Shown one piece after another: positions 17,954 to 26,837 of a stretch of 64,000 nucleotides of DNA. This DNA comes from Verrucomicrobiales bacterium. Lineage in GTDB: Bacteria; Verrucomicrobiota; Verrucomicrobiia; Verrucomicrobiales; DEV007. The stretch is from NCBI GenBank assembly GCA_029213025.1, contig JARGOZ010000010.1, forward strand, positions 20,392-84,391, written 5' to 3'. Position 1 is the first letter of the stretch. Every line of letters begins with the position of its first letter. The notes beneath the pieces are model-generated. The model saw only the letters and a list, made by a program, of their open reading frames with translations, had not been told where the DNA came from and did not search any database. Both the position numbers and the translations under genes were made by a program.

Positions 17954-18373
17954 TTAATAGAGTGATACAAGAAATTTGATCAAATCTTTGCTTGTGACGA
18001 TCCCCAGGAGTTCCCTGCCGGAAACGACCGGTAAAGCATGGAAGTCCGCTTCCAGCAAAATTGCTGCGGCATCCCTGACGGAATGATTTTCGGTAAGGGT
18101 CCGGGGAGTACTACACATCAGGTCTTCAATCGTCATCGAATGGTCCAGTGTGACGTCGACACTTTCATCGCTTTGATCAAACGCATCGCCGAAGCTGACC
18201 CGCATCAGATCCGTCCAGCTTATAATCCCCACCAATTCTCTACCGCTGACTACAGGGAGATGGTGGATGTCATTTTCCTTGAAGAGTTGCCGGACTTTGG
18301 AGACAGGTTCGCCCTGATGAATAGTTACCGGGTCTTTCGACATGATGTGCGTGATCGATACGTTTTTTCGCAT
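17954..18373 (-). CDS. Two-CBS-domain protein
   Basis: The 139 residues consist of two CBS domains in tandem (about 8-65 and 78-138), with MSKDPVTIHQGEPVSKVRQLFKENDIHHLPVVSGRELVGIIS and a second copy ending ALPVVSGRELLGIVTSKDL. Such Bateman modules bind adenine nucleotides or S-adenosylmethionine and act as sensors. No fused effector domain is present. It stands between pdxA (68 bp upstream) and the ornithine cyclodeaminase-like gene (11 bp downstream). Confidence 0.88.
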   Translation of the reverse strand: MRKNVSITHIMSKDPVTIHQGEPVSKVRQLFKENDIHHLPVVSGRELVGIISWTDLMRVSFGDAFDQSDESVDVTLDHSMTIEDLMCSTPRTLTENHSVRDAAAILLEADFHALPVVSGRELLGIVTSKDLIKFLVSLY

Positions 18374-18441
18374 GACCTACTCTTGCCTGACTGCGGAGCT
18401 TTTCCTCCGCCTCATTTGGAGAAGGCACAGCATATTTTGTT

Positions 18442-19398
18442 CTACAGTCCGATCAGCTTCGCATTGAGCTTTACCGCTTCAAACAGACTTGAGGGATTCG
18501 CCTTTCCCTGCCACGCGATATCCAGTGCCGTGCCGTGATCGACAGACGTTCTCGGAAAAGGAAGCCCTAGCGTGGTATTCACCGCTTTGTCGAAAGCGAG
18601 GGCTTTCACAGGGATGTGGCCCTGATCATGATACATACAAATAAAAGCATCTGTTGTTTCCAATCGCCATTTGAGAAAAGCTGTATCCGGTGGCAGCGGG
18701 CCCTCCAAGTCGCAACCTGCTTCCCGGCAGCGTTCTATTGCCGGTATAATTCTTTCCTCCTCTTCTTTACAACCGAACAGACCGTTTTCACCGGAGTGCG
18801 GATTCAATCCTAACACGACAATTTTCGGTTCTTTCGCCCGGATCCTTTTTACGGCGTCACGGGTTAGATTGATCACTTCTTCGATTCGATCAATCGTCAT
18901 CAGCAACGGTACTTCGATGTATCCGCAGTGAGTAGTAACAAAGCTGCAGGTAATAATATCGGAATACTGCATCATACAGTATTTTTCGGTGCCGGTTTTC
19001 GCTGCGAATATTTCAGTATGTCCGGGGAACCGAATCCCTGCAGCAGCGAGAGCCTCTTTATTCAAGGGGGCGGTAGCCACACCGTCAATTTCGCCACCGA
19101 GCGCAGCATCGATAGCTTCCCGCACATAAGTATATCCGGCGTGGCCGGTAAACGAATTCACTTTTCCCGGTTCAAAATCGGCCAGCGAAATGGCTTCGAA
19201 GTTTTTGACCTCGCTGAGTTTCACATTGGCCAGTCCGGTCTTTTCGGCGGCGGCATCCAGCACGGCGAGGTCGCCAAAGATTATCGGATCACAAATCGTC
19301 CGAATGCTTTGCTGAGCCATTAGGTGCAGACACACTTCCGGACCGACTCCGGCCGGATCGCCCATGGTGACTGCAATTCGTGGCTTGTTTTGCTGCAT
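18442..19398 (-). CDS. pdxA: 4-hydroxythreonine-4-phosphate dehydrogenase
   Basis: This is a 318-residue protein with the PdxA N-terminus IAVTMGDPAGVGPEV, TAPLNKEAL and FPGHTEIFA carrying metal-ligand His, and YHDQGHIPVK with the second His. It oxidises 4-phosphohydroxy-threonine to a precursor of pyridoxal phosphate. Length and motifs are standard. It is the first gene of a probable leftward group pdxA-CBS-ornithine cyclodeaminase-like. Confidence 0.94.
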   Translation of the reverse strand: MQQNKPRIAVTMGDPAGVGPEVCLHLMAQQSIRTICDPIIFGDLAVLDAAAEKTGLANVKLSEVKNFEAISLADFEPGKVNSFTGHAGYTYVREAIDAALGGEIDGVATAPLNKEALAAAGIRFPGHTEIFAAKTGTEKYCMMQYSDIITCSFVTTHCGYIEVPLLMTIDRIEEVINLTRDAVKRIRAKEPKIVVLGLNPHSGENGLFGCKEEEERIIPAIERCREAGCDLEGPLPPDTAFLKWRLETTDAFICMYHDQGHIPVKALAFDKAVNTTLGLPFPRTSVDHGTALDIAWQGKANPSSLFEAVKLNAKLIGL

Positions 19399-19488
19399 TG
19401 GTTTCCCCCTTCAATACAGGATATTCGGCGATTTTCCACCTCATACTGCGGTTGCGAAATCCATGTGATACGGTATAGAGAAACGGAT

Positions 19489-21105
19489 ATGCTGACGATT
19501 CGAAAACTGAAGAAATCCTACGGTGGACAAACCCTGTTTGAGGATGCCGATCTCCAAATTAACTACGGAGAACGCGTTGCTATTGTCGGTCCAAACGGAG
19601 CGGGCAAGTCTACTATATTTCGTATCATTTTAGAGGAAGAGGAAGCGGATAAGGGCGAAGTGGAACGGGATGAATGGACCTTCGTCGGCTTCCTGCCTCA
19701 GGAAAGCGAACCTGTAGGTGATGAGACTGTTCTTGAAATAGCGACAGGTCGCGCCGGGCAGATCGACGATCTGGAAACCACATTAAAGCGATACGAAGAC
19801 GCCGGAAACGTAGATGATCCCCACTACAGTCAGACGCAGGCCAAATTCGATGCTCTCAACGATCCTACAGTGGAAGCAAAAGCGAAAAAAATGCTTCGGG
19901 GTCTCGGATACGATGAAAAAGATTTCGAACGTCCGGCGAAAGAAATGAGCGGCGGCTGGGTCATGCGGGCCCACCTCGCGAGACTCCTCGTCATGGAGCC
20001 GGATCTTCTTATGCTCGATGAGCCTACCAACCATTTGGATTTGATGTCGCTGCTCTGGTTCCGGGACTACCTGAAAAACTATTCCGGTGCTGTTCTCCTG
20101 ATCTCTCACGACAGGGGCTTTATGGATGAGCTGGTCGATACGGTTTACGAGATTTCCGAGAAAAAGTTAAAGTCGTACTCAGGTAATTATTCAGACTACG
20201 AAAAACAGAGGCAAAAGAATTACGAAGTGGCCAATGCCTCTTATAAAAACCAACAGAAGCAGATCAAAGAGTTACAGGATTTTGCCAATAAATTCCGTTC
20301 TGTTTCATCCAAAGCTTCCCAGGCGCAATCTAAGCTCAAAGAGATTGAGCGAATGGACAAAGTCGAGAAGCCTCAGGCCCCGAAAAAGCCGTTTCGCTTT
20401 CAAATCCCCGATCCACCCAGAGGCGGGCAGAAGGCGGTGACTCTGGAGCAAATCGATTTTGCTTATGAAACCGGGCCAAACATCTACGAGAACCTCGATT
20501 TTTCTATTGAGCGGGGCGAGCGTACTGTCCTGGTTGGTCCCAACGGAGCCGGTAAATCAACTCTGCTGAAAATTCTCGCCGATGAACTGAAGATTCAGAA
20601 AGGTACCCGAAAAGAAGGTCACAATGCGAAGATCGGTTATTTCAGCCAACATCGTCAAGCCACTCTTGATCCCAACGCTACGGTGGTTTCCGAAGTGATG
20701 AATGCCGCTCCCACTTTGCGGGAAGACGAAGCGCGCGGGATTTTGGGTTCGTTTATGTTTCGCAAAGAGGAAGTCTACAAGATGACGAAAGTTCTCAGTG
20801 GAGGAGAAAAGTCCCGCCTCAGTTTGGTGAAATTTCTTGTCGACCCGCCTAACATTCTGCTGATGGACGAGCCCACAACTCACCTTGATATCCTTACGGT
20901 CGAGTCATTGATTTTAGCTCTGCAGAATTATGCAGGAACACTGGTGTTTATTTCCCACGATGTCCACTTCATCAAACAGCTCGCTACCGATGTTGTCTAT
21001 GTGGCGTTCGGAAAACTGAAACGGTTTTCCGGGGACTGGGAATACTTCATCGAAAAATCAGGAGGCGGCGACGAACGTGCTGCCTTGACGGCCAGTCTCG
21101 ACTAG
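19489..21105 (+). CDS. ABC-F family ATP-binding protein
   Basis: The start at 19489 (MLTIRKLKKSYGGQTLF) is preferred; the longer open frame runs into the divergent pdxA gene. The 538-residue product has two ABC ATPase domains and no membrane segment. The first has GPNGAGKST and signature MSGGWVMR; the second has GPNGAGKST and LSGGEKSR, each followed by LMLDEPTNHLDL or LMDEPTTHLDI. A helical linker of about 80 residues separates them, as in ABC-F proteins that act on the ribosome E site (EttA/Uup/YheS type). A role in translation or antibiotic protection is an inference from the family. Confidence 0.9.
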   Translation: MLTIRKLKKSYGGQTLFEDADLQINYGERVAIVGPNGAGKSTIFRIILEEEEADKGEVERDEWTFVGFLPQESEPVGDETVLEIATGRAGQIDDLETTLKRYEDAGNVDDPHYSQTQAKFDALNDPTVEAKAKKMLRGLGYDEKDFERPAKEMSGGWVMRAHLARLLVMEPDLLMLDEPTNHLDLMSLLWFRDYLKNYSGAVLLISHDRGFMDELVDTVYEISEKKLKSYSGNYSDYEKQRQKNYEVANASYKNQQKQIKELQDFANKFRSVSSKASQAQSKLKEIERMDKVEKPQAPKKPFRFQIPDPPRGGQKAVTLEQIDFAYETGPNIYENLDFSIERGERTVLVGPNGAGKSTLLKILADELKIQKGTRKEGHNAKIGYFSQHRQATLDPNATVVSEVMNAAPTLREDEARGILGSFMFRKEEVYKMTKVLSGGEKSRLSLVKFLVDPPNILLMDEPTTHLDILTVESLILALQNYAGTLVFISHDVHFIKQLATDVVYVAFGKLKRFSGDWEYFIEKSGGGDERAALTASLD

Positions 21106-21144
21106 ATCGATATTTTCTGTGTAAAGAATCCAGGCAGCTGAATT

Positions 21145-21720
21145 TTACTTCTTCTGTATGGCCTCAATTTTCTCTTTTCCGGATGCATCGGTATAGGAAA
21201 CAGTGACGGAGGATTCGTCTACTTTGGTTAACCGGTATTTCGTATTGGGATCGCCCGGTAGAACGAATGTATCGCCCTCTTTGACATAAAAGGATTTTCC
21301 CGGATCGAGCTGTGATTTCATCTCAGCATAGTAAGTGGGAATATCCACCGGCACGTTGCGAACCAATTGATGTTTTTTCCCTGTGGGCAACCAGGTTATT
21401 TCCAGTTCCGACGCATCGCCAATTTCACCATTTTCGTTGCGCGCCTGTTTTTCTACAAAGGATTCGAGACGGATCTGTTTGTCCGCTGAAGTCTCACCAA
21501 TGGCGAGATAGAAATTATCCCTTCGCGGCCATTTCGCCGACGGGAGCCGTTGTATCTGGAATCGTTCAGCATCGGGGCGGGCGGCGAAACTTGCTCTGTA
21601 GATCTGAGATTTTCTGTCGATAAAGGCCACTTTTTCAGCAAGATCAATATCCTGGCAGAAAGCCGGAATTGGCGGAAAGCAAAAGATAACTATCGCGAAC
21701 AAGGAAAGCGGTCTCATCAT
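21145..21720 (-). CDS. Exported protein of unknown function
   Basis: The ATG at 21720 is preferred to the longer open frame because it gives a signal peptide (MMRPLSLFAIVIFCFPPIPAFCQ); the product is 191 residues. The mature part is hydrophilic, mostly beta strand in character, and ends with KLTKVDESSVTVSYTDASGKEKIEAIQKK-like sequence. The segment PGKSFYVKEGDTFVLPGDPNTKYRL looks like a small beta domain. I recall similar sequences described as pilus-associated in Verrucomicrobiota, but cannot confirm the match. It is the last gene before the repeat array and the pnp terminator, and may be transcribed alone. Confidence 0.6.
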   Translation of the reverse strand: MMRPLSLFAIVIFCFPPIPAFCQDIDLAEKVAFIDRKSQIYRASFAARPDAERFQIQRLPSAKWPRRDNFYLAIGETSADKQIRLESFVEKQARNENGEIGDASELEITWLPTGKKHQLVRNVPVDIPTYYAEMKSQLDPGKSFYVKEGDTFVLPGDPNTKYRLTKVDESSVTVSYTDASGKEKIEAIQKK

Positions 21721-21817
21721 TCCAAACCGTAAGATCCAGTTTTGGAACCGCAAGCAGTAAGAAAATCCAGGCCCGTATTCGGTTCGCTCCTTTTGAGGAC
21801 AGCTTAATCCGCCGTTC

Positions 21818-21849
21818 AACAGGGTACAGTCTTCGATTTAACAGGGTAC
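21818..21849 (+). repeat. Dispersed 22-bp repeat, locus 3 (2 copies, intergenic)
   Basis: Cores AACAGGGTAC at 21818-21827 and 21840-21849 are exactly 22 bp apart, separated by AGTCTTCGATTT. The array lies between the exported protein gene and the pnp terminator, 15 bp from the hairpin. Confidence 0.92.
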
Positions 21850-21857
21850 AATGAACG

Positions 21858-21895
21858 CAAAAAAGCCCGACCGCAGTAGCGGACGGGCTCTTTTA
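21858..21895 (-). terminator. Intrinsic terminator of pnp (possibly bidirectional)
   Basis: The stem AGCCCG.. / ..CGGGCT (21864-21889) with an inner CCGC/GCGG pairing is followed, reading the minus strand, by six T residues. The plus strand also ends in CTTTT, so it could act in both directions. It lies just after the pnp stop. Confidence 0.8.
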
Positions 21896-21918
21896 ATATT
21901 GTTTTCTCGACCGTAAGT

Positions 21919-24057
21919 TTAGCCTTCAGCCAGTTCTTTCTCGGCTTCCTCACCGCGCTCTTCCATAGCTGCTTTGCGGCTCATTTTGACGCGTCCTTTT
22001 TCGTCGATCCCGATGCACTTGGCGTAAACCATGTCACCAACTTTGACTACGTCTTCCACTTCCTTCACGCGGAAATCGGCGAGTTCAGAGATGTGAATCA
22101 TGCCGTCTTTGCCGGGGAGAACTTCGATGAAAGCTCCAAAGTTGGTCGTGTTAACGATCTTACCATGGTAAATGACACCGATCTCGATCTCAGCAGTCAC
22201 GCGCTTGACCAATTCGATCGCACGCTGGAGACCTTCACCGTTGGCTGCATAGATATTGACAGTTCCATCATCGTCGATGCTGATATCGGCACCGGTTTCG
22301 CTCTGGATTCCTTTGATGTTCTTACCACCAGGTCCAATCAATTCACCAATCTTGCTGGGATCGATTTGGAAGCTCTCGATTCTCGGCGCGTATTCGCTGA
22401 GTTCGCTGGCGTTTTTGATCACTCCGTCCATCACATCGAGGACTTTCATCCGTCCGTTCATGGCCTTATCGACACCTTCATTCAGGATGTCCAGCGGGAT
22501 ACCAGGGAGCTTAAGGTCCAACTGGTAGCCGGTCACACCTTCACGGGTTCCGCAGAGTTTGAAATCCATGTCACCGAAGAAATCTTCGCTGCCGATGATG
22601 TCGAGAATAGTGACGTGCTTTTGGATGTTGCCGGCATCATCCAGCTCTGTAACCAAACCGCAGGAAATACCCGCCACGTTAGCCTTGATCGGAACACCGG
22701 CATCAAGAAGCGCAAGTGAGCCGGAACAAACCGATGCCATGGAAGTCGAACCATTGGATTCCATGACTTCGCTGGTTACACGAATGGCATAGGGGAACTC
22801 CGCCAAATCCGGGATAACCGGTTCGATGGAACGCTCCGCCAAAGCTCCGTGTCCAATTTCGCGGCGGTTCATACCACCCATTCTTCCGCATTCGCCAACT
22901 GAAAAAGGCGGGAAGTTGTAGTGAAGAATGAAACGCTTGGTGTCTTCGCCACCGGCGTAGTTGTCGAGATACTGAACTTCGTCACCGGGAGCAAGAGTCG
23001 CCAAAGCGAGGGCTTGAGTTTCTCCACGGGCAAACAGGGAGGAACCGTGCGTTCTTGGCATTACGCTGGTTTCAGCGGAAAGATCACGGATATCGTTTTC
23101 GCCGCGTCCGTCCATTCTTTTACCTTCGTTGAGCAGAGAAAGGCGGACTGACTTTTTCTGCATGTAATCAAAAGCCTGATTGATTTCGAAACTGCCGGCA
23201 TCTTCAAATTTTTCGATAACTGCAGCTTCCACTTCGTCACGAAGAGCGCCGACTGCTTTTCCACGAGCGACTTTCTGCTTAATCATGAGAGCCTCTTCGA
23301 TGCGGTCACCGGCCACCTGGTAAGCGATGTCGAGAATTTCGTCTTTAACGAGGAGAAGATCGGATTCGCGCTTCTCTTTTCCACAGCGTCTCATGAGCTC
23401 TTCCTGAGCATCGATGAGCGGCTGAATGGAATCCTGAGCGAACGCCAGAGCTTCTTTAAACTTGGCGTCGGGAACCTCGTTACCGGCCCCTTCAATCATG
23501 ATCACCTTGTCGCGAAGACCGGCGTATACGAGATCGAGTGTGCTTTCTTCGCGCTGTTCGAAAGTCGGGTTGGCAACAAATTCGCCGTTTACCAAACCAA
23601 CACGAACGGCGGCGATGGGTCCAGCAAAAGGGATGTCAGAAACACAAAGAGCGGCGGAAGCGCCGTTCATGCTCGGAATATCCGCATCGTTAACCATATC
23701 GGCACTCAAGAGCAGAGAAATGACCTGTGTGTCGTAGAAATAACCCTTCGGGAAAAGCGGGCGCAGAGGACGGTCAGTCATCCGGCAGGTGAGAATTTCC
23801 TTTTCAGTGGGGCGACCCTCCCGTTTGAAATAACCTCCGGGAAAACGGCCGGCAGCAGCTGCTTTTTCTTTGTATTCTACAGAAAGCGGGAACCAGTCCT
23901 GGCCTTCTCTTATACTGGTTTGGGACACTGCTGTAACCATTACAATGGTGTCACCTACACGGACGGTAACGGCACCATCTGCCAATTTACCCATGCGTCC
24001 GACTTCGAATTCGATTTCCTGCGCGCCGACCTGGCACGTCACTTTTTCAATGCTCAT
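21919..24057 (-). CDS. pnp: Polyribonucleotide nucleotidyltransferase
   Basis: This 712-residue protein has the full PNPase layout: two RNase PH-like domains separated by an alpha-helical domain, a KH domain (GKIGELIGPGGKNIKGIQ-type GPGGKNI around 560-580), and a C-terminal S1 domain (GVIYHGKIVNTTNFGAFIEVLPGKDGMIHISEL). It degrades RNA phosphorolytically from the 3' end. The catalytic second RNase PH domain contains GSEDFFGDMDFKL with the active-site acidic residues. It follows rpsO, the conserved rpsO-pnp arrangement, and ends with a strong hairpin terminator. Confidence 0.97.
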   Translation of the reverse strand: MSIEKVTCQVGAQEIEFEVGRMGKLADGAVTVRVGDTIVMVTAVSQTSIREGQDWFPLSVEYKEKAAAAGRFPGGYFKREGRPTEKEILTCRMTDRPLRPLFPKGYFYDTQVISLLLSADMVNDADIPSMNGASAALCVSDIPFAGPIAAVRVGLVNGEFVANPTFEQREESTLDLVYAGLRDKVIMIEGAGNEVPDAKFKEALAFAQDSIQPLIDAQEELMRRCGKEKRESDLLLVKDEILDIAYQVAGDRIEEALMIKQKVARGKAVGALRDEVEAAVIEKFEDAGSFEINQAFDYMQKKSVRLSLLNEGKRMDGRGENDIRDLSAETSVMPRTHGSSLFARGETQALALATLAPGDEVQYLDNYAGGEDTKRFILHYNFPPFSVGECGRMGGMNRREIGHGALAERSIEPVIPDLAEFPYAIRVTSEVMESNGSTSMASVCSGSLALLDAGVPIKANVAGISCGLVTELDDAGNIQKHVTILDIIGSEDFFGDMDFKLCGTREGVTGYQLDLKLPGIPLDILNEGVDKAMNGRMKVLDVMDGVIKNASELSEYAPRIESFQIDPSKIGELIGPGGKNIKGIQSETGADISIDDDGTVNIYAANGEGLQRAIELVKRVTAEIEIGVIYHGKIVNTTNFGAFIEVLPGKDGMIHISELADFRVKEVEDVVKVGDMVYAKCIGIDEKGRVKMSRKAAMEERGEEAEKELAEG

Positions 24058-24223
24058 GTTTTAGTATATATTTTGTAATCACCCCGAAAAGAAAAACGGA
24101 CCTCAAACCTTTCGCTTCACGAAAAGGAGGCCCGGCAAGAGTTCGGACTTTAAGAAATGTCGGGAGACCACAGGCGACATGCCCGCAGAAAAAATCCTCC
24201 CGAAACAAAAGACACCGGCGGAA

Positions 24224-24481
24224 TTACCGGCGCAGTCCGAGAGATTTGATAATTTGAGAATAACGCTCCGGCTGGGTTCTCGCCAAATAGTCGAGAAGCT
24301 TACGGCGTCTGGCAACCATACGAAGAAGACCGCGTCGTGAAGACACATCCTTCTTATTTTCTGACATATGATCAGTCAGTTGCTTGATTCGGGTTGTGAG
24401 ACGTACAATTTGTACATCAGCACTACCAGTATCATTATCATGGAGTCTAAGCTCCTCTACCTTTTTTACAGTTTCACTCAT
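24224..24481 (-). CDS. rpsO: 30S ribosomal protein S15
   Basis: The 85 residues carry the S15 core: DTGSADVQIVRLTTRIKQLTDHMSENKKDVSSRRGLLRMVARRRKLLDYL, including the H-x(n)-D and R-R-x-L residues that contact 16S rRNA helix h22. The chain is slightly shorter than the usual 88-89 residues, with a short N-terminus. It is followed after 166 bp by pnp on the same strand, as in many bacteria where the two share a transcript and PNPase autoregulates. Confidence 0.96.
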   Translation of the reverse strand: MSETVKKVEELRLHDNDTGSADVQIVRLTTRIKQLTDHMSENKKDVSSRRGLLRMVARRRKLLDYLARTQPERYSQIIKSLGLRR

Positions 24482-24632
24482 TGGAATGATTTATTTGGCA
24501 TCACCCTGATGCCGAAATGTGTTTTTGAACTTCGTTCGTATTAACGGCGCAAAAAAACCACAGAAATTATAGGATGCAATGGAAAAGATTGTTCGAAAAC
24601 CGTATTTTAGTGATGAATAGTTCACAATTTTA

Positions 24633-25274
24633 ATGGAGAAAATTCCCTCAGACGTTCCGATTCCCGATTGTATGCCAGTTATGGTGCTGGGAGAGGCTAC
24701 CCATTTTCCCCGTTCACTGATGCCATTGTACATTTTTGAACCGCGCTACAGGGAAATGCTCCAGTATGCTTTGGAAGGTGACCGGATGTTCGGAGTCGCC
24801 GCCGCGGTACCGGGCATAGATCAGGAAAGTTCAATCAATCCGGTGCGACCGGTTTTTACCGCGGGATTGATCAGAGCCTGTATCCGTCATGATAACGGCA
24901 CTTCTCATTTGATGCTACAGGGCTTGCAGAGAGTGGAAATTGTTGGCTGGGACCAGGTTTACCCTTTTCGAATTGCCACCATTATTCCGGTGAAAAACGT
25001 TTCAATCGATGAGGAAGGGGAACAACAGCTGGCCTATGAACTGATCGCTCTGTGTCAGAAATCGATTGAAGAAGGGGCGGCAGGCGCAACCAAAAGCGGA
25101 CCGATGCGAAAGATTCTGGAAATGCTCAGTGATCCAGCGGAGATCGCCGATATGGTGGGGCACAATTTTGTAGAAGATTCCGGGAGAAGGCAGGAGTTGC
25201 TGGAAATTGTAAACGTGAAAGACCGCCTTGATTTTCTGATCCAGCACATCAAACAGGGGGCCAAGGGACTTTAG
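24633..25274 (+). CDS. Lon-type substrate-binding (LON_substr_bdg) domain protein
   Basis: The 213 residues correspond to the N-terminal domain of Lon protease without ATPase or protease: MPVMVLGEATHFPRSLMPLYIFEPRYREMLQYALEGDRMFGVA, then RACIRHDNGTSHLMLQGLQRVEI. A helical C-terminal part follows. Such stand-alone proteins are widespread and uncharacterised. The stop overlaps the end of the convergent DUF2288 gene by 4 nt, an unusually tight packing. Confidence 0.88.
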   Translation: MEKIPSDVPIPDCMPVMVLGEATHFPRSLMPLYIFEPRYREMLQYALEGDRMFGVAAAVPGIDQESSINPVRPVFTAGLIRACIRHDNGTSHLMLQGLQRVEIVGWDQVYPFRIATIIPVKNVSIDEEGEQQLAYELIALCQKSIEEGAAGATKSGPMRKILEMLSDPAEIADMVGHNFVEDSGRRQELLEIVNVKDRLDFLIQHIKQGAKGL

Positions 25275-25621
25275 GATGTTTCCTTTTTGATAGGTTGGAT
25301 CAATACAAAAGGAGAGACCACCAGAGCTTTGAAACGTGCTTTAGATTCTTCCCAGTAAAAAGCGTGGGGAGTCGATGGTTGCACGAGATCCCCGCTTTTC
25401 TTCCACGATGCGACCGCGTCGGAATTATCTTCAGTAAAAGCTTTTCCAACCTCGATAAGGTCAAGGACTGGATCGACATAAAGGAGATTGCCGGCAGCGT
25501 AATGCTTTTCGAGGTAACGCCACTCAACCTCACCGGTGTACTTTTCCAGCTTGTCGAGATCAGAGTCGGTATCCTCACCGAGGATACCGTACTTCATTTC
25601 TTCATCCGCAGCGTCGCTCAT
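25271..25621 (-). CDS. DUF2288 family protein
   Basis: This 116-residue protein matches the DUF2288 pattern: LEKYTGEVEWRYLEKHYAAGNLLYVDPVLDLIEVGKAFTEDNSDAVASW, followed by WEESKARFKALVVSPFVLIQ. The family is small, soluble, mostly helical, and of unknown function. It lies 4 bp after the nucleoid-associated protein gene and is probably co-transcribed with it. Confidence 0.82.
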   Translation of the reverse strand: MSDAADEEMKYGILGEDTDSDLDKLEKYTGEVEWRYLEKHYAAGNLLYVDPVLDLIEVGKAFTEDNSDAVASWKKSGDLVQPSTPHAFYWEESKARFKALVVSPFVLIQPIKKETS

Positions 25622-25625
25622 GAAT

Positions 25626-26684
25626 CTATCCCTCTGCGTGATAGTAGATTTTCACAAACTTCATTTGTTTCGATTCATCGAAACCTTTCTCCATAAATTG
25701 TTCGGAAGCTTTTTGAAAGCCATTGGAGAAACGCAAATCCACACCTACATCGAGCTGCATCCGGCTGTTGATTTTGCGTTCCGCTTTTTTGGCTTCCTTT
25801 TTCGATACGACGAAATTGTTCGCCAGGGGCTGACCGATTTGCTCCTCTTCATAGGCATTTTTGAAATCTTCGAAATCCTTTGAAACTTTGGGTTCAACAA
25901 GGGCCACTTCGCGGAAATCCTCCATATCAAATGCCTCCGCTTCGGTCAGGTAGGAAACGGCTTTTTTCGCTACATCAACTCTTTCTTCTTTCATCGCGAT
26001 GTCGTCCACGTCCGAATTGGCGAAAGCGACACACATTTCTGAATAACGACGAGTCAGGTAGTCGTTATCCTGTACCGGGGAGGCGTTGACGAACTCACAT
26101 CGCCAGAATTGGGCATTGCCGCTTTTATCAAAAAGATAGACCTTGTAGCCTTCATCTTTTCCGTGATTTATAATCAGACAGCCTTTGTCAATTTTATCGG
26201 GGTATATACCCTGCTGGGTAGTGAGTTGCAAATCTTCACCTGAAGCAGTGACCTGTAGAAACGGGACTTTGCTTTCTGATTTGATAATGCTGACGGCGTC
26301 GGTTTTTTCCCCGTCAATCATCATATTTGTCAGATGAGTTACACACAAATCTCCCGATTTAATGTTGGGGTGTTTTGATGCATCATAAAGGTGCCTGGCG
26401 ATTCCGGCACTACCTTCGATCAGGTTGTCCTGAGGATTTTCGAAGATATTGCTGATTAGACAATAGAGAGGGTTGGAATTGAGCCCGTCAGGGTGCTCCA
26501 GCCGGTGAAGCTCCAGTGATTTGAACGGTTTCAGGAAGCAAAGGGCCAGCAACTCCGCATCATCCTCGGAAATTTTGCAGAGATTTTTTGACGTTCGCAG
26601 ACCTTCCTGGCGAAGCGGGTTTCCAATTTGAGCGAGAGCCATGCCGGAAAGTTCGGCATCAGAAAAATTGACAGAGACAGCCAT
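25626..26684 (-). CDS. Nucleoid-associated protein (NdpA/YejK family)
   Basis: The 352-residue product resembles the 37-kDa nucleoid-associated family: LKPFKSLELHRLEHPDGLNSNPLYCLISNIFENP in the N-terminal half, HLTNMMIDGEKTDAVSIIKSE with a conserved acidic patch in the middle, and a C-terminal region with VVSKKEAKKAERKINSRM. Members co-purify with nucleoids; the molecular role is not settled. It heads a two-gene unit with DUF2288. The ATG at 26684 is the natural start; the 150 bp upstream are shared with the divergent sulfotransferase gene. Confidence 0.85.
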   Translation of the reverse strand: MAVSVNFSDAELSGMALAQIGNPLRQEGLRTSKNLCKISEDDAELLALCFLKPFKSLELHRLEHPDGLNSNPLYCLISNIFENPQDNLIEGSAGIARHLYDASKHPNIKSGDLCVTHLTNMMIDGEKTDAVSIIKSESKVPFLQVTASGEDLQLTTQQGIYPDKIDKGCLIINHGKDEGYKVYLFDKSGNAQFWRCEFVNASPVQDNDYLTRRYSEMCVAFANSDVDDIAMKEERVDVAKKAVSYLTEAEAFDMEDFREVALVEPKVSKDFEDFKNAYEEEQIGQPLANNFVVSKKEAKKAERKINSRMQLDVGVDLRFSNGFQKASEQFMEKGFDESKQMKFVKIYYHAEG

Positions 26685-26837
26685 TATGTTTGTTGATTTG
26701 TGTTTGGTTGAATTGGCGATTAGGTAGCACGTCGCAGGTAATTATCAAAAGACAAAGATTGTTAAAAAACATAAAATTCGTGCACCCCTGGATGGATTCT
26801 TTGACAATAGCCAAACGCACCGGAATTTAGAGAAAAT